From: Bacillota bacterium
Lineage (GTDB): Bacteria; Bacillota; Clostridia; Oscillospirales; Ruminococcaceae
Direction of reading: 5' to 3'
Assembly (NCBI GenBank): GCA_023395695.1
Contig: JAEWYJ010000064.1
Coordinates: forward strand, 1 to 18,747
Length of the DNA: 18,747 bases
Shown: positions 6,369-15,094 of the stretch, one piece after another
Position numbering within the stretch: the stretch's first letter is position 1
Layout of the letters: every line of letters starts with the position of its first letter
Notes under the pieces: generated by a model
Told to the model about the DNA's origin: nothing
The model's input: the letters and a program-made list of their open reading frames with translations, nothing else
Database searches by the model: none
Translations under genes and position numbers: made by a program

Positions 6369-8972
6369 TCAGGCGTCAACCGTTATTTTCAGGCCCTCCG
6401 GGTCGGTATCCACTGTAAGCCGGGCGCCGTTGGGTATTTCATCCGCAATGAGCATGCGGCCGATGAGCGTTTCAACCCGCGACTGCAAAAAGCGCCGCAG
6501 GGGACGCGCGCCATAGGCGGGGTCGTAGCCGTTGTCGATAATATATTGCCGGGCAGGCTCTGTGAGCGTGACGATAATCTGCCGGTCGGTCAGCCGTTTT
6601 TGCAGCCGGATCATCAGCATATCAATAATGCCGCCGATCTGCGCCTTGGAAAGCGGCGTAAAGAAAACGGTTTCGTCAATGCGGTTTAAAAATTCAGGAC
6701 GAAAGCTTCTGCGCAGCAAGGCATGCACCGCTGCATCGGCTTCGGGCGTAATATGCCCGTCCGTACCGAGCGATTCGAGCAGAATATCGGAGCCGAGGTT
6801 TGATGTCATGATGATAATGGTGTTTTTAAAGTCGACGGTACGCCCCTGCGAATCGGTGATTCTTCCGTCGTCAAATACCTGCAACAGCACGTTAAAAACG
6901 TCGGGATGCGCTTTTTCAACCTCGTCGAACAGCACGACAGAATAGGGCTTTCTGCGCACGGCTTCGGTGAGCTGACCACCCTCGTCGTAGCCGACATAGC
7001 CGGGGGGTGCGCCGATCAGGCGGGACACCGAATATTTCTCCATATACTCGCTCATGTCAATTCTGACCATGCTGCGCTCGTCGTCAAACAGCGCTTCGGC
7101 CAGCGTTTTGGCCAGCTCGGTTTTGCCCACGCCGGTGGGGCCTAAGAATAAAAAGGTGCCGATTGGGCGGTTCGGGTCGGCAATGCCCGCCCGGGAGCGC
7201 AAAATTGCCTCGCTGACCCGTTCGATGGCCTCGTCCTGGCCGACAACACGGCGGTGTAGCACCTGGGGCAGCGCCAGAAGCTTCTCACGCTCACCCTCGA
7301 CAAGCTTTGCGACCGGAATACCGGTCCAGCGTGCGACAATGCGGGCAATTTCCTCGTCGGTAACGCGGTCGCGCAGCAATGAGGTGCCGCCGGTTTTTGC
7401 GGATTTATCCTCCTCGGCGGCCAACTGCTTTTGCAGATGAGGCAATACGCCGTATTTGAGCTCCGCGGCCTTGTTCAGGTCGTAACCGCGTTCCGCCGCT
7501 TCAATCAGAGCGTTGGTCTTTTCAATTTCCTCTTTCAGACGGTGCACGCCGGAGATCGCTTTTTTCTCTTCCTCCCACTGCGCCTTTTTCTCATTCATGG
7601 CGTCGCGCAGGCGTGAAAGCGCCTTTTGCAGGCTGGTCAGCCGCTCCTTGGATTGGGCGTCGGTCTCCTTTTTTAGCGCGGCCTCTTCAATCTCGTGCTG
7701 AATAATCTTACGTGAAATTTCATCAATTTCGGTGGGCATTGAGTCGATCTCGGTGCGAAGCATGGCGCAGGCCTCATCAATCAGGTCAATGGCCTTGTCG
7801 GGCAGAAAGCGGTCGGTAATGTACCGGTCGGACAGCGTGGCCGCTGCGATGATTGCAGGGTCGGTGATGCGCACACCGTGGTAAACCTCGTAACGCTCTT
7901 TAAGCCCGCGCAAAATAGCAATGGTATCTTCAACGCTTGGCTGGTCGACTATAACGGGCTGAAAACGCCGTTCAAGGGCCGAATCCTTCTCAATATACTG
8001 CCGATATTCGTTTAAGGTGGTCGCACCGATGCAGTGCAGCTCGCCACGGGCCAGCATCGGCTTCAAAAGGTTGCCGGCATCCATTGCGCCCTCGGTCTTG
8101 CCTGCGCCAACGATGGTGTGCAGCTCATCAATAAACAGAATAATGCGCCCATCGCTGGCCTTTACCTCGTTTAATACGGCCTTTAAGCGCTCCTCAAACT
8201 CGCCGCGGTATTTTGCGCCTGCGACCAGCGCGCCCATATCGAGCGCAAAAATAGTTTTATCGCGCAGTGACTCCGGCACGTCGCCGCGTACAATGCGCTG
8301 TGCAAGCCCTTCGGCAATGGCGGTCTTGCCAACGCCCGGCTCACCGATGAGGCAGGGGTTATTCTTGGACTTACGCGACAAAATTCGGATGACGTTTCTG
8401 ATTTCGTCGTCGCGCCCGATGACAGGGTCCAGCTTGCTCTGGCGGGCGCGCTCCACCAGATCATATCCGTATTTTTTCAGTGCTTCATAGGTTGCCTCCG
8501 GGTTGTCGGTTGTCACACGGGTGTTGCCCCGTACCGAGGACAGCGCCTGGAGGTATGCTTCGCCCGCCACGTGAAAGGACTTGAACAGGCTTTTGAGCGC
8601 GGCGTTCGGCGCTTCTATGAGGGCGAGCAGCAGATGTTCAACCGAGACGTATTCGTCACCGAGGCGGTTAGCGTCTTCCTCGGCACGATTCAGGGCTTTG
8701 TCGGTCTCCTGCGAAACATAAACCTTGCCGGCTTCTCGGCCGGGCCCAGAGACGCGCGGCAGCTTTTCGCAAAGGGACAGCGCCGCGGTGGTCAGACCGT
8801 CGGCGTCTACACCCGAGGCAGTCAGCACGCGCGGAAGAAACCCGCCGTCCTGTGACAGCAGCGCATAAAGCAGGTGCTCCTGCCCGATCTGAGCGTTGCC
8901 GTATTGCAAAGCGAGCGATTGCGCGCTTTGAATCGCCTCCGCGGATTTCTGGGTTAATTTATTGGTATTCAC
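6369..8972 (-). CDS. clpB: ATP-dependent disaggregase ClpB
   Basis: ClpB is a cytoplasmic AAA+ unfoldase that, with DnaK, rescues proteins from heat-induced aggregates. The 867-residue product has the two-repeat Clp-N domain (about 1-148), NBD1 with Walker A GEPGVGKT (210-217) and Walker B ILFIDE (278-283), a long charged coiled-coil middle domain (about 405-525) that separates ClpB from ClpA, and NBD2 with Walker A GPTGVGKT (611-618), pore segment [13 protein letters not shown] (654-666) and Walker B VVLFDE (679-684). Length is normal for ClpB. The start is a GTG at 8972-8970, supported by AAGGAGAG about 6 nt upstream on the minus strand; no ATG is better placed. A perfect CIRCE element upstream implies HrcA repression. 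No other chaperone gene is adjacent. Confidence 0.97.
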   Translation of the reverse strand: MNTNKLTQKSAEAIQSAQSLALQYGNAQIGQEHLLYALLSQDGGFLPRVLTASGVDADGLTTAALSLCEKLPRVSGPGREAGKVYVSQETDKALNRAEEDANRLGDEYVSVEHLLLALIEAPNAALKSLFKSFHVAGEAYLQALSSVRGNTRVTTDNPEATYEALKKYGYDLVERARQSKLDPVIGRDDEIRNVIRILSRKSKNNPCLIGEPGVGKTAIAEGLAQRIVRGDVPESLRDKTIFALDMGALVAGAKYRGEFEERLKAVLNEVKASDGRIILFIDELHTIVGAGKTEGAMDAGNLLKPMLARGELHCIGATTLNEYRQYIEKDSALERRFQPVIVDQPSVEDTIAILRGLKERYEVYHGVRITDPAIIAAATLSDRYITDRFLPDKAIDLIDEACAMLRTEIDSMPTEIDEISRKIIQHEIEEAALKKETDAQSKERLTSLQKALSRLRDAMNEKKAQWEEEKKAISGVHRLKEEIEKTNALIEAAERGYDLNKAAELKYGVLPHLQKQLAAEEDKSAKTGGTSLLRDRVTDEEIARIVARWTGIPVAKLVEGEREKLLALPQVLHRRVVGQDEAIERVSEAILRSRAGIADPNRPIGTFLFLGPTGVGKTELAKTLAEALFDDERSMVRIDMSEYMEKYSVSRLIGAPPGYVGYDEGGQLTEAVRRKPYSVVLFDEVEKAHPDVFNVLLQVFDDGRITDSQGRTVDFKNTIIIMTSNLGSDILLESLGTDGHITPEADAAVHALLRRSFRPEFLNRIDETVFFTPLSKAQIGGIIDMLMIRLQKRLTDRQIIVTLTEPARQYIIDNGYDPAYGARPLRRFLQSRVETLIGRMLIADEIPNGARLTVDTDPEGLKITVDA

Positions 8973-9034
8973 AACAATCTCTCCTTTACGCTTGTATTAG
9001 CTTTATTATATGCCTGTGGCCGCTGAAACGTATG

Positions 9035-9062
9035 AATATATTGTAAATTAATTAGCACTCAA
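9035..9062 (-). promoter_or_regulatory. Candidate clpB promoter overlapping CIRCE
   Basis: On the minus strand TTGAGT (9062-9057), a 16-nt spacer and TATATT (9040-9035) can form a promoter whose -35 lies in the CIRCE spacer and left arm. A perfect TATAAT is also present nearer the gene (9010-9005) but lacks a recognisable -35. Overlap with the operator would explain repression. Confidence 0.45.
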
Positions 9063-9078
9063 TAGTAAAGAGTGCTAA
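9052..9078. promoter_or_regulatory. CIRCE operator (HrcA binding site)
   Basis: TTAGCACTC (9052-9060), nine nt, then GAGTGCTAA (9070-9078) is an exact match to the CIRCE consensus TTAGCACTC-N9-GAGTGCTAA bound by the heat-shock repressor HrcA. It lies 80 nt upstream of the clpB start codon and 43 bp before the -35 of the divergent dehydrogenase gene, so clpB is the likely target. Confidence 0.96.
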
Positions 9079-9120
9079 TTAAAAAGCGGGACTTGTTTTC
9101 CTAAATAAAGCACTGTATTA

Positions 9121-9149
9121 TTGTGGCGGCCGTAAAAATGTGCTATTCT
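9121..9149 (+). promoter_or_regulatory. Candidate promoter of the D-2-hydroxyacid dehydrogenase gene
   Basis: TTGTGG (9121-9126), a 17-nt spacer and TATTCT (9144-9149) are positioned about 36 nt before the ATG, ahead of a CTGGAGG ribosome binding site. The match is moderate. Confidence 0.5.
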
Positions 9150-9185
9150 GAAAATATATAAAAGATCTGTCTGGAGGTTTTTGTC

Positions 9186-10130
9186 ATGAAGCTGGTATTT
9201 TTAGAGCCGCTTGGCATCCCGCAGCAAAAGCTTGAAGCGCTCTCACGCGAAAGGCTTGGTGATCGCGCCGAGCTGGTTTTTTACGACACCCGCTCCGAGG
9301 ATGCCCCGACGCTGATTGCCCGTAGCCGGGATGCCGATATCGTTGTGCTTTCCAATTTTAAATACCGCGATACCGTGCTGTCTCAGTGCCCCAAGCTCAA
9401 AATGATCTGTGTTGCCTTTACGGGCGTCGATCATGTGGATATGGCCTATTGCCGCGCCCACAATATTACGGTTTGCAACTGCGCCGGTTATTCTACCGTG
9501 GCGGTTGCCGACCTTGTATTCGGTCTTGTCCTTGCGTTGCAGCGCAGGCTGATTGCCTGTGACAGGGCTGTGCGGGAAGCGGGCACCAAAAATGGTCTTG
9601 TCGGCTTTGAGCTGGCGGGCAAAAAGTTTGGTGTTATCGGCACCGGCGCCATTGGCTTACGGGTTGCCAAAATTGCGCAGGCATTCGGCTGCGAGGTGTT
9701 GGCCTACAGCCGCACCCAAAGGACGGTTGAAGGCGTAACCTACACCGATCTTGACACGCTGCTCGCCTCCTGTGATATCGTCTCGCTGCATCTGCCACAG
9801 AACACAGAGACAATCGGGCTTATCGGAAAAGAACAGCTTGCGTGTATGAAGAAAAACGCCATTCTGATTAACACGGCGCGCGGCCCTATCGTAGACAGTG
9901 CCGCGCTTGCACAGGCGCTCAAAGAAGGCGCTATCGCCGGGGCCGGGGTGGACGTATTCGAGACCGAGCCGCCCATTGCCGCCGACCATGTGCTGTTCTC
10001 AGCCCCCAACCTGATTGCGACGCCGCACGTTGCCTTTGCAACGGCCGAGTCCATGCAAAAGCGTGCGGTTATTGTGATGGATAATCTTGAAGCATATTTG
10101 AACGGTGTGCCCCAAAATGTTGTAAAATAA
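9186..10130 (+). CDS. D-2-hydroxyacid dehydrogenase (NAD(P)-dependent)
   Basis: This 314-residue protein belongs to the family that reversibly reduces 2-oxoacids to D-2-hydroxyacids (glycerate, phosphoglycerate, lactate or hydroxyisocaproate type enzymes). A substrate-binding half flanks a Rossmann domain with GTGAIG at 152-157. Catalytic landmarks are Arg232 in NTARGPIVDS, Glu261 in GVDVFETEPP, and His281 in ATPHVAFAT. The residues after the second Rossmann strand (YSR, 174-176) lack the acidic residue usual for NAD preference, so NADPH use is possible. There is no C-terminal ACT domain, which argues against a regulated serA. The gene stands alone between clpB and the purine leader, and the true substrate cannot be read from the sequence. 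Confidence 0.9.
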   Translation: MKLVFLEPLGIPQQKLEALSRERLGDRAELVFYDTRSEDAPTLIARSRDADIVVLSNFKYRDTVLSQCPKLKMICVAFTGVDHVDMAYCRAHNITVCNCAGYSTVAVADLVFGLVLALQRRLIACDRAVREAGTKNGLVGFELAGKKFGVIGTGAIGLRVAKIAQAFGCEVLAYSRTQRTVEGVTYTDLDTLLASCDIVSLHLPQNTETIGLIGKEQLACMKKNAILINTARGPIVDSAALAQALKEGAIAGAGVDVFETEPPIAADHVLFSAPNLIATPHVAFATAESMQKRAVIVMDNLEAYLNGVPQNVVK

Positions 10131-10320
10131 GCGCTTTGATTATTCACCCCAACCGCAGAAGATAGTCGGCAGTGGCTGCCAACACCATGTGGATCGCATA
10201 CATTATGCAATCTGTGTAGGGTTGATCCTGCAACCAGTTGTTAAAATGCCTAAAAAAATGATATTTTATTTGTGGCGAATATGTACACAAGCCAATCTTT
10301 TCGATAATGTGAGCCAACCA
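10131..10320. other. Spacer between the dehydrogenase gene and the purine promoter
   Basis: About 190 nt without a convincing gene. Two small stems (GGCAG/CTGCC near 10165-10177 and GGTTG/CAACC near 10219-10234) lack T runs, so no clear terminator for the dehydrogenase gene is seen. A CGAATAT word at 10276-10282 resembles half of a Bacillus PurBox but has no convincing partner. Confidence 0.4.
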
Positions 10321-10349
10321 TTGAAATTTGTTCGCCGATCGTATAGAAT
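10321..10349 (+). promoter_or_regulatory. Promoter of the purE leader RNA and purine operon
   Basis: -35 TTGAAA (10321-10326), a 17-nt spacer (10327-10343) and -10 TAGAAT (10344-10349) predict transcription starting near 10356. It is the only good sigma-A-type promoter seen between the dehydrogenase and purE. Confidence 0.7.
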
Positions 10350-10353
10350 GAAA

Positions 10354-10500
10354 TTATTGATGTGACAGGGGGCGAGCAGCAATGGCGCTTATCTTTGCAG
10401 GATGTCCGAATTCAGGGGCTTTTTGCGCCAAAATGCGCCCTGTATACCGCGCGCGCGTGGCGGGTTGCGGACTGTCCGGCCTTTCTGGCAATCATAAATA
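10354..10500 (+). ncRNA. ssrS: Structured leader RNA upstream of purE; candidate 6S RNA
   Basis: The predicted transcript begins here and its two ends pair. 10354-10361 pairs with 10491-10497 with one bulge (TTATTGAT with ATCATAA). The helix then continues through UG/CA (10363-10364 with 10489-10490) into CAGGGGG (10366-10372) with CCTTTCTG (10481-10487), including several G-U pairs. Inside lies an asymmetric bubble (10373-10378 opposite 10469-10480), then GCAA/TTGC (10379-10382 with 10465-10468) and inner stems such as TGGCGC/GCGCCA (10383-10388 with 10425-10430). A long interrupted closing stem around a central bubble, with no good ORF, fits the 6S RNA architecture, and my recollection is that clostridial 6S genes can lie upstream of purE. 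It is shorter than the usual 180-200 nt, so a novel purine-related leader is the main alternative. Confidence 0.42.
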
Positions 10501-10511
10501 GAACCTAGGTG

Positions 10512-10547
10512 CAAGCTGCGGCGTAAACCGCAGCTTGTTTCGTTTTT
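10512..10547 (+). terminator. Intrinsic terminator/attenuator between leader RNA and purE
   Basis: CAAGCTGCGG (10512-10521) pairs perfectly with CCGCAGCTTG (10528-10537) around a CGTAAA loop and is followed by TTTCGTTTTT. It lies 24 nt before the purE start. With no promoter visible after it, purE must be reached by read-through or regulated antitermination. Either it ends the upstream small RNA or it is the expression platform of a leader. Confidence 0.8.
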
Positions 10548-10571
10548 CCAGAAAAAGGGAGGTAATATTAA

Positions 10572-11072
10572 ATGAAAAAAGTCGCAATCGTTATGGGCTC
10601 GGACAGCGACCTGCCGGTCTTAAAGCCTGCCGTTAAAACGCTGCACGCGCTGGGCATCCCGTTTACGGTGCGCGTTATGTCGGCGCACCGCACGCCCGCC
10701 GAGGCTGCGTCGTTTGCAAAATCTGCCCGTACAGACGGCTTTGGGGTCATTATTGCCGCAGCCGGTAAAGCGGCGCACCTTGCCGGCTCGCTGGCCGCAC
10801 AGACAACCTTGCCGGTTATTGGCGTGCCGGTCAAATCCTCGACGCTGGACGGGCTGGACGCGCTGCTTTCTACCGTGCAGATGCCGGGCGGCATTCCGGT
10901 GGCCACCGTTGCCATTGACGGCGCACAGAACGCGGCACTGCTCGCGGCCCAAATGCTGGCGCTGTCAGACGAGGCCCTTGCCAAAAAGCTTGACGATCTG
11001 CGCGCTTCGCAGCATGATTCGGTGTTAAAAAAGGACAAGGCGATTGACGTCGCCGCAATCCTGGCAGAATAA
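10572..11072 (+). CDS. purE: N5-CAIR mutase / AIR carboxylase PurE
   Basis: PurE forms CAIR in de novo purine synthesis. The 166-residue single-domain protein carries MGSDSD at 8-13, SAHRTP at 37-42 (active-site His39) and AGKAAHLAG at 64-72 (His69), all typical of PurE. GGGAGG lies about 9 nt before the ATG. It is the first gene of the operon; purC follows after 39 nt. Bacterial class I PurE needs PurK to supply N5-CAIR, but no purK is in this operon. PurK must be elsewhere, or this PurE might use AIR and CO2 directly as class II enzymes do. The residues visible look closer to class I, so this is open. Confidence 0.95.
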   Translation: MKKVAIVMGSDSDLPVLKPAVKTLHALGIPFTVRVMSAHRTPAEAASFAKSARTDGFGVIIAAAGKAAHLAGSLAAQTTLPVIGVPVKSSTLDGLDALLSTVQMPGGIPVATVAIDGAQNAALLAAQMLALSDEALAKKLDDLRASQHDSVLKKDKAIDVAAILAE

Positions 11073-11111
11073 GAAGGACTATTTATGATGACAAACAGGG
11101 AGGAAAAGAAA

Positions 11112-11831
11112 ATGAACTATGTCAAGGGCGGACAGCTTTACGAGGGAAAGGCCAAGAAGGTTTATGCGACGAATGACCCGCAGGTCTATATAGTCGAATA
11201 CAAGGATGATGCCACCGCGTTTAACGGCCTTAAAAAGGGCACCATCACCGGCAAGGGCGTCATCAATAACAAGGTTTCCAACTTTATGATGAAGCAGCTT
11301 TCCGAGAAGGCAAATATCCCCACCCATTTTATCGAGCAGATATCCGACCGCGAGACGCTGGTGCGCAAGGTGTCGATTGTCCCGCTGGAGGTTATTGTCC
11401 GCAACGTCTGCGCCGGCTCTATGGCCAAGCGCTACGGCGTGGCCGAGGGGACGCCGCTCGTCCGCCCTGCCATGGAATTTTCCTACAAGGATGACGCTCT
11501 GGGCGACCCGATGATTAACGACGATTATGCCATTGCCTTAAACCTTGCCACCGAAGAGGAGATTGCCCGAATCCGCAAATACGCCTTTGCGGTCAACGAT
11601 TTTATGAAAGCCTATTTGCTGGAGCTTGGCATTAAGCTCATCGACTTTAAGCTGGAGTTTGGCAAGACCGACAGCGGCGAGATTATTCTGGCGGATGAAA
11701 TTTCTCCCGATACCTGCCGCTTCTGGGACGTCAACACCAACGAGAAGCTGGACAAGGATCGTTTCCGCCGCGATTTAGGCAATGTTGAAGGCGCATACCA
11801 CGAAATTCTGCACCGCCTGATGGGCGAATAA
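11112..11831 (+). CDS. purC: SAICAR synthetase
   Basis: PurC joins aspartate to CAIR with ATP, giving SAICAR. The 239-residue protein shows the N-terminal YEGKAKKVY nucleotide-binding segment (10-18), the [14 protein letters not shown] region (96-109), and the signature pair [10 protein letters not shown] (175-184) and [14 protein letters not shown] (193-206). The ATG at 11112 is preferred because GGGAGG lies 8 nt before it and the protein then begins right at the conserved block; an in-frame ATG at 11085 with a weaker AAGGAC site would add nine charged residues. purF follows 38 nt later. Confidence 0.96.
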   Translation: MNYVKGGQLYEGKAKKVYATNDPQVYIVEYKDDATAFNGLKKGTITGKGVINNKVSNFMMKQLSEKANIPTHFIEQISDRETLVRKVSIVPLEVIVRNVCAGSMAKRYGVAEGTPLVRPAMEFSYKDDALGDPMINDDYAIALNLATEEEIARIRKYAFAVNDFMKAYLLELGIKLIDFKLEFGKTDSGEIILADEISPDTCRFWDVNTNEKLDKDRFRRDLGNVEGAYHEILHRLMGE

Positions 11832-11869
11832 GCATCTTTACACCCCAACAGTCGAAAGGCGGTAACGGA

Positions 11870-13303
11870 ATGTTTGATTCAATCCACGAGGAGTGCGGCG
11901 TGTTCGGTATCCGCGCGCCTAAACGCAACAATGTGGCGGCCAGCGCCTATTATGCCCTTTATGCTTTGCAGCACCGCGGGCAGGAAAGCTGTGGCATTGC
12001 GGTTAACACCAACGGCGTCATCAAATGCCACCGCGACCTTGGCCTTGTGCCGGAGGTTTTTACCGAGCGGGTGCTCGGAGAGCTGGGTACCGGCACCATG
12101 GCGGTGGGGCATACCCGCTATTCCACCACCGGAACAGCCTCGCGCATTAATGCGCAGCCGCTGGTGGTGCGCCACGTCAAGGGTTCAATGGCCATTGCCC
12201 ACAACGGGAACATTTCCAATGCATTCGCACTCAAGCAGGAGCTTGAGCTGGGCGGCGCAATCTTCCATTCCACCAACGATTCCGAGGTTATCTCTTATAT
12301 GATTACGAAGGCGCGGCTCACCGAGCCTTCGATAGAAAAGGCTATTGAGAAGGCCATGCATCGTTTGGAGGGCGCCTACTCGATGGTGGTTATGTCGCCG
12401 AGAAAGCTCATCGCCGTGCGCGACCCGCATGGCTTTCGGCCACTGTGCATCGGGCAGACCGAGGACGGCTCAATCATCTTTGCAAGCGAGACCTGCGCAC
12501 TCAACACGCTGGGCGCCATCTGGTTGCGTGACGTTGAGCCGGGCGAAATTGTTATTGCGGACGACAACGGACTGCGTTCTATTAAAACCCACTGCGGCCA
12601 AAATACCGGTCTGTGCGTATTTGAGCTGGTCTATTTTGCCCGTCCCGACTCGGTTGTCGACGGCGCCTCTGTACACGCGGCGCGCCAAAAAGCGGGGGAA
12701 TTTCTCTGGAGAGAACACCCTGTCGAGGCGGATGTTGTCATCGGCGTGCCCGACTCGGGACTGGATGCCGCGCTCGGTTTCTCAAAGGCGTCCGGTATTC
12801 CGTACGGCGTCGGGCTTATCAAAAACCGCTACATCGGCCGAACCTTTATTCAGCCTAGTCAGGGCCAGCGTCAGGACTCGGTGCGCATTAAGCTCAACGT
12901 GCTGCGCGAGACGGTGGCGGGTAAGCGGGTTGTGATGATTGACGACTCAATTGTGCGCGGCACAACCTGCGCCAACATTGTAAACCTTTTGCGCAACGCC
13001 GGGGCGACAGAGGTGCATATGCGGGTCTCATGTCCGCCGTTTCGGCATCCGTGCTTTTTCGGTACTGACATTGACAGCACCGAAAATCTCATCGCCTGCC
13101 AAATGACGATAGCTGAAATTGCCCAAAAGATCGGGGTCGATTCGCTGGGCTATCTGAGTGTCGAGGGGGTTCAGCGCATTGCAACGCCAAAGTTTGGGCA
13201 TTTTTGCGTGGGCTGCTTTACCGGTAAATATCCCATTGCGGTTCCGTCGTGCGATGTGTACGACAAGTTCCAGTTTGAATTGCCCAACGAAGAAGCCGAC
13301 TGA
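11870..13303 (+). CDS. purF: Amidophosphoribosyltransferase
   Basis: PurF makes phosphoribosylamine from PRPP and glutamine, the committed step of the pathway. The 477-residue protein starts with a short propeptide, after which Cys9 (HEECGVFG) would become the N-terminal nucleophile. The Ntn glutaminase domain includes QHRGQES (34-40), GHTRYST (80-86) and HNGNISN (111-117). The PRPP site is VVMIDDSIVRGTT (354-366). Cys249, Cys395, Cys446 and Cys449 (HPC and FCVGC contexts) match the 4Fe-4S ligands of the Bacillus-type enzyme, so oxygen sensitivity is expected. AAAGGCGG precedes the ATG by 8 nt. A 142-nt spacer separates it from purM, the largest gap in the operon. Confidence 0.97.
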   Translation: MFDSIHEECGVFGIRAPKRNNVAASAYYALYALQHRGQESCGIAVNTNGVIKCHRDLGLVPEVFTERVLGELGTGTMAVGHTRYSTTGTASRINAQPLVVRHVKGSMAIAHNGNISNAFALKQELELGGAIFHSTNDSEVISYMITKARLTEPSIEKAIEKAMHRLEGAYSMVVMSPRKLIAVRDPHGFRPLCIGQTEDGSIIFASETCALNTLGAIWLRDVEPGEIVIADDNGLRSIKTHCGQNTGLCVFELVYFARPDSVVDGASVHAARQKAGEFLWREHPVEADVVIGVPDSGLDAALGFSKASGIPYGVGLIKNRYIGRTFIQPSQGQRQDSVRIKLNVLRETVAGKRVVMIDDSIVRGTTCANIVNLLRNAGATEVHMRVSCPPFRHPCFFGTDIDSTENLIACQMTIAEIAQKIGVDSLGYLSVEGVQRIATPKFGHFCVGCFTGKYPIAVPSCDVYDKFQFELPNEEAD

Positions 13304-13334
13304 CCGGTGACCCCGCCGGACAAGCCCGGGATGG

Positions 13335-13377
13335 GCCGATTGGCGCTGTACCCCATTTTGACGGGCCAAAAGTCGGC
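13335..13377 (+). other. Hairpin in the purF-purM spacer
   Basis: GCCGATTGGC (13335-13344) can pair with GCCAA (13365-13369) and TCGGC (13373-13377) with an AAG bulge and a 20-nt loop. No T run follows. It may be an mRNA-processing or stability element, or a partial attenuator within the operon. A loose promoter-like TTGACG-N15-TATCTT overlaps the loop and right arm but is weak. Confidence 0.35.
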
Positions 13378-13445
13378 GTATCTTGATGGTTTGAGCGATG
13401 TTAATAAAGACCCAAACAAATCGAATAAAAGGGAGACGTTTTAAG

Positions 13446-14483
13446 ATGCAAAACAGCTTTTCCGAAAGCTACCGCGCCGCGGGCGTGGACGTGACTGCGG
13501 GTTACAAAGCGGTCGAGCTGATGAAAAAACATGTGGCGCGCACCCGTACCCCCGCCGTTCTCGACACCATTGGCGGTTTTGGCGGCATGCTGATGCCCGA
13601 CCTGACCGGCATATCCCGCCCTGTGCTTGTTTCGGGCACCGACGGCGTCGGCCCCAAGCTTAAAATTGCCTTTCTGTTGAATAAGCATGACACGGTGGGC
13701 ATTGACTGCGTGGCTATGTGTGTTAACGACATTGTGTGCTGTGGCGCCAAGCCGCTGCTGTTTTTAGACTATATCGCGCTGGGTAAAAATACCCCGGAGC
13801 GGGTGGCGGAGATTGTCGCGGGCGTGGCGGAGGGCTGCGTACAGTCGGGCTGTGCGCTTGTCGGCGGTGAAACAGCCGAGATGCCCGGCTTTTACGCAGA
13901 GGATGAATACGACCTTGCCGGTTTTTCGGTCGGCGTCGTCGACCAGAGCAAAATTCTCACGCCTGAAAGCTGTAAAAAGGGAGACGTGCTGATAGCGCTG
14001 TCCTCCTCCGGCGTGCATTCAAACGGTTTTTCGCTCGTGCGCAAGGTGTTTGACGTTGAGCACGCCGACCTTGGTGTTTACCATGCCGAATTAGGCGCAA
14101 CACTGGGTGAAACGCTGTTGACTCCGACCAGACTCTACGTTAAGTCCGCGCTTGCCGCCATTGAAGCGGGCGGCGTGCGCAGCATTGCGCACATTACCGG
14201 CGGCGGCTTTTATGAGAATATTCCGCGTGCGTTGCCCGAGGGGTTGTGCGCCCGCATTGAACGTAAGGCTGTCCGTGTGCTGCCGATTTTCGAGCTGCTT
14301 GCCAAAACGGGCAACATTCCTGAGCGGGACATGTTCAATACCTTTAACATGGGTGTCGGAATGCTGCTGGTGGCTGACAAAGCCAGAGCCGACGGCATTT
14401 TGGCCGCACTTAAAGCGGGCGGCGAGACGGCCTATGTCATTGGCGAGCTGACCGAGGGCGAAAAGGGAGTTGCACTGTGGTAA
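13446..14483 (+). CDS. purM: AIR synthetase (FGAM cyclo-ligase)
   Basis: PurM closes the imidazole ring, converting FGAM to AIR with ATP. The 345-residue protein shows [12 protein letters not shown] (65-75), [11 protein letters not shown] (140-150), the [13 protein letters not shown] motif, [13 protein letters not shown] and [11 protein letters not shown], in the family order. The ATG at 13446 follows GGGAG and matches the conserved start; an upstream in-frame ATG at 13398 would add 16 residues and has no good ribosome binding site. The stop overlaps the purN start by 7 nt, so translation is coupled. Its substrate FGAM is made by PurL/Q/S, which are not in this window. Confidence 0.97.
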   Translation: MQNSFSESYRAAGVDVTAGYKAVELMKKHVARTRTPAVLDTIGGFGGMLMPDLTGISRPVLVSGTDGVGPKLKIAFLLNKHDTVGIDCVAMCVNDIVCCGAKPLLFLDYIALGKNTPERVAEIVAGVAEGCVQSGCALVGGETAEMPGFYAEDEYDLAGFSVGVVDQSKILTPESCKKGDVLIALSSSGVHSNGFSLVRKVFDVEHADLGVYHAELGATLGETLLTPTRLYVKSALAAIEAGGVRSIAHITGGGFYENIPRALPEGLCARIERKAVRVLPIFELLAKTGNIPERDMFNTFNMGVGMLLVADKARADGILAALKAGGETAYVIGELTEGEKGVALW

Positions 14484-15094
14484 GGATAGCCGTGCTGGTC
14501 TCAGGCGGAGGAACCAATTTACAGGCGCTGATCGACGCCGAAAAACGGGGTGAACTCGTCGGCGGTAAGCTGGCGCTCTGTATTGCTTCTAATGACAAGG
14601 CTTTTGCCTTGACACGCGCCCAAAGCCACGGCATGAAAACCGCGGTGGTTTGCAAAGCAAGTTGCGGCGATAGCGGCGCCTATGCGCAGGCCCTGCTGGA
14701 GACGCTGCACAATAACGGCATCGAGCTGATTATTCTGGCCGGCTTTATGACCATTTTGCCGACGGCGGTCATCGCGCAATATCGTGACCGTATCATCAAT
14801 GTGCACCCGTCGCTGATTCCATCCTTCTGCGGCGAGGGCTTTTACGGCTTAAAGGTGCACGAGGCGGCGCTGGCCTGCGGGGTTAAAGTTACCGGTGCAA
14901 CGGTGCATATGGTCAGCGAGGTGGTGGACGGCGGTAAGATTCTGCTGCAAAAGGCGGTGGAGGTTTTACCCGCAGACACGCCCGAAATGCTGCAAAAGCG
15001 GGTGATGCAGGAGGCCGAATGGCAGCTGCTGCCCCGTGCTGCGGCGGTGCTTTGCGAAGAGATCGCACGAGAAAAGGAGACGAAAAACCGATGA
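14477..15094 (+). CDS. purN: GAR transformylase (10-formyl-THF dependent)
   Basis: PurN formylates GAR using 10-formyltetrahydrofolate. The 205-residue protein begins with [13 protein letters not shown] and has the catalytic triad Asn108, His110 ([11 protein letters not shown]) and Asp151 (EVVDGGK). Length is normal. The start is a GTG at 14477 that lies inside the purM end (GTGG-TAA), with AAAGGGAG 6-8 nt upstream. It ends in ATGA shared with the next gene. Both overlaps indicate tight translational coupling. Confidence 0.96.
   Translation: MVRIAVLVSGGGTNLQALIDAEKRGELVGGKLALCIASNDKAFALTRAQSHGMKTAVVCKASCGDSGAYAQALLETLHNNGIELIILAGFMTILPTAVIAQYRDRIINVHPSLIPSFCGEGFYGLKVHEAALACGVKVTGATVHMVSEVVDGGKILLQKAVEVLPADTPEMLQKRVMQEAEWQLLPRAAAVLCEEIAREKETKNR

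Noticed and set aside
8017..8490. Long plus-strand open frame (157 residues) opposite clpB
   Set aside because: It lies wholly antisense to the conserved NBD1 region of ClpB, is serine/arginine-rich in the way of antisense frames in GC-rich genes, and has no ribosome binding site.
10276..10303. Bacillus-type PurR operator (PurBox pair)
   Set aside because: A CGAATAT word and a TTCG word occur, but the spacing and flanking bases do not match a paired PurBox, so the resemblance may be chance.
10356..10571. Known purine, PRPP/ppGpp, ZTP or THF riboswitch before purE
   Set aside because: I looked for the conserved core sequences of these classes and did not find them. The structure seen fits a 6S-like or unknown RNA better.
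13358..13384. Internal promoter before purM (TTGACG, TATCTT)
   Set aside because: The 15-nt spacing is short and the -10 is poor; it also overlaps the spacer hairpin. It is not supported without 5'-end data.
15019..15090. Longer N-terminus for the IMP cyclohydrolase
   Set aside because: The extra 24 residues lie inside purN, are alanine/arginine-rich, and the conserved protein starts at the ATG at 15091 with its own ribosome binding site.
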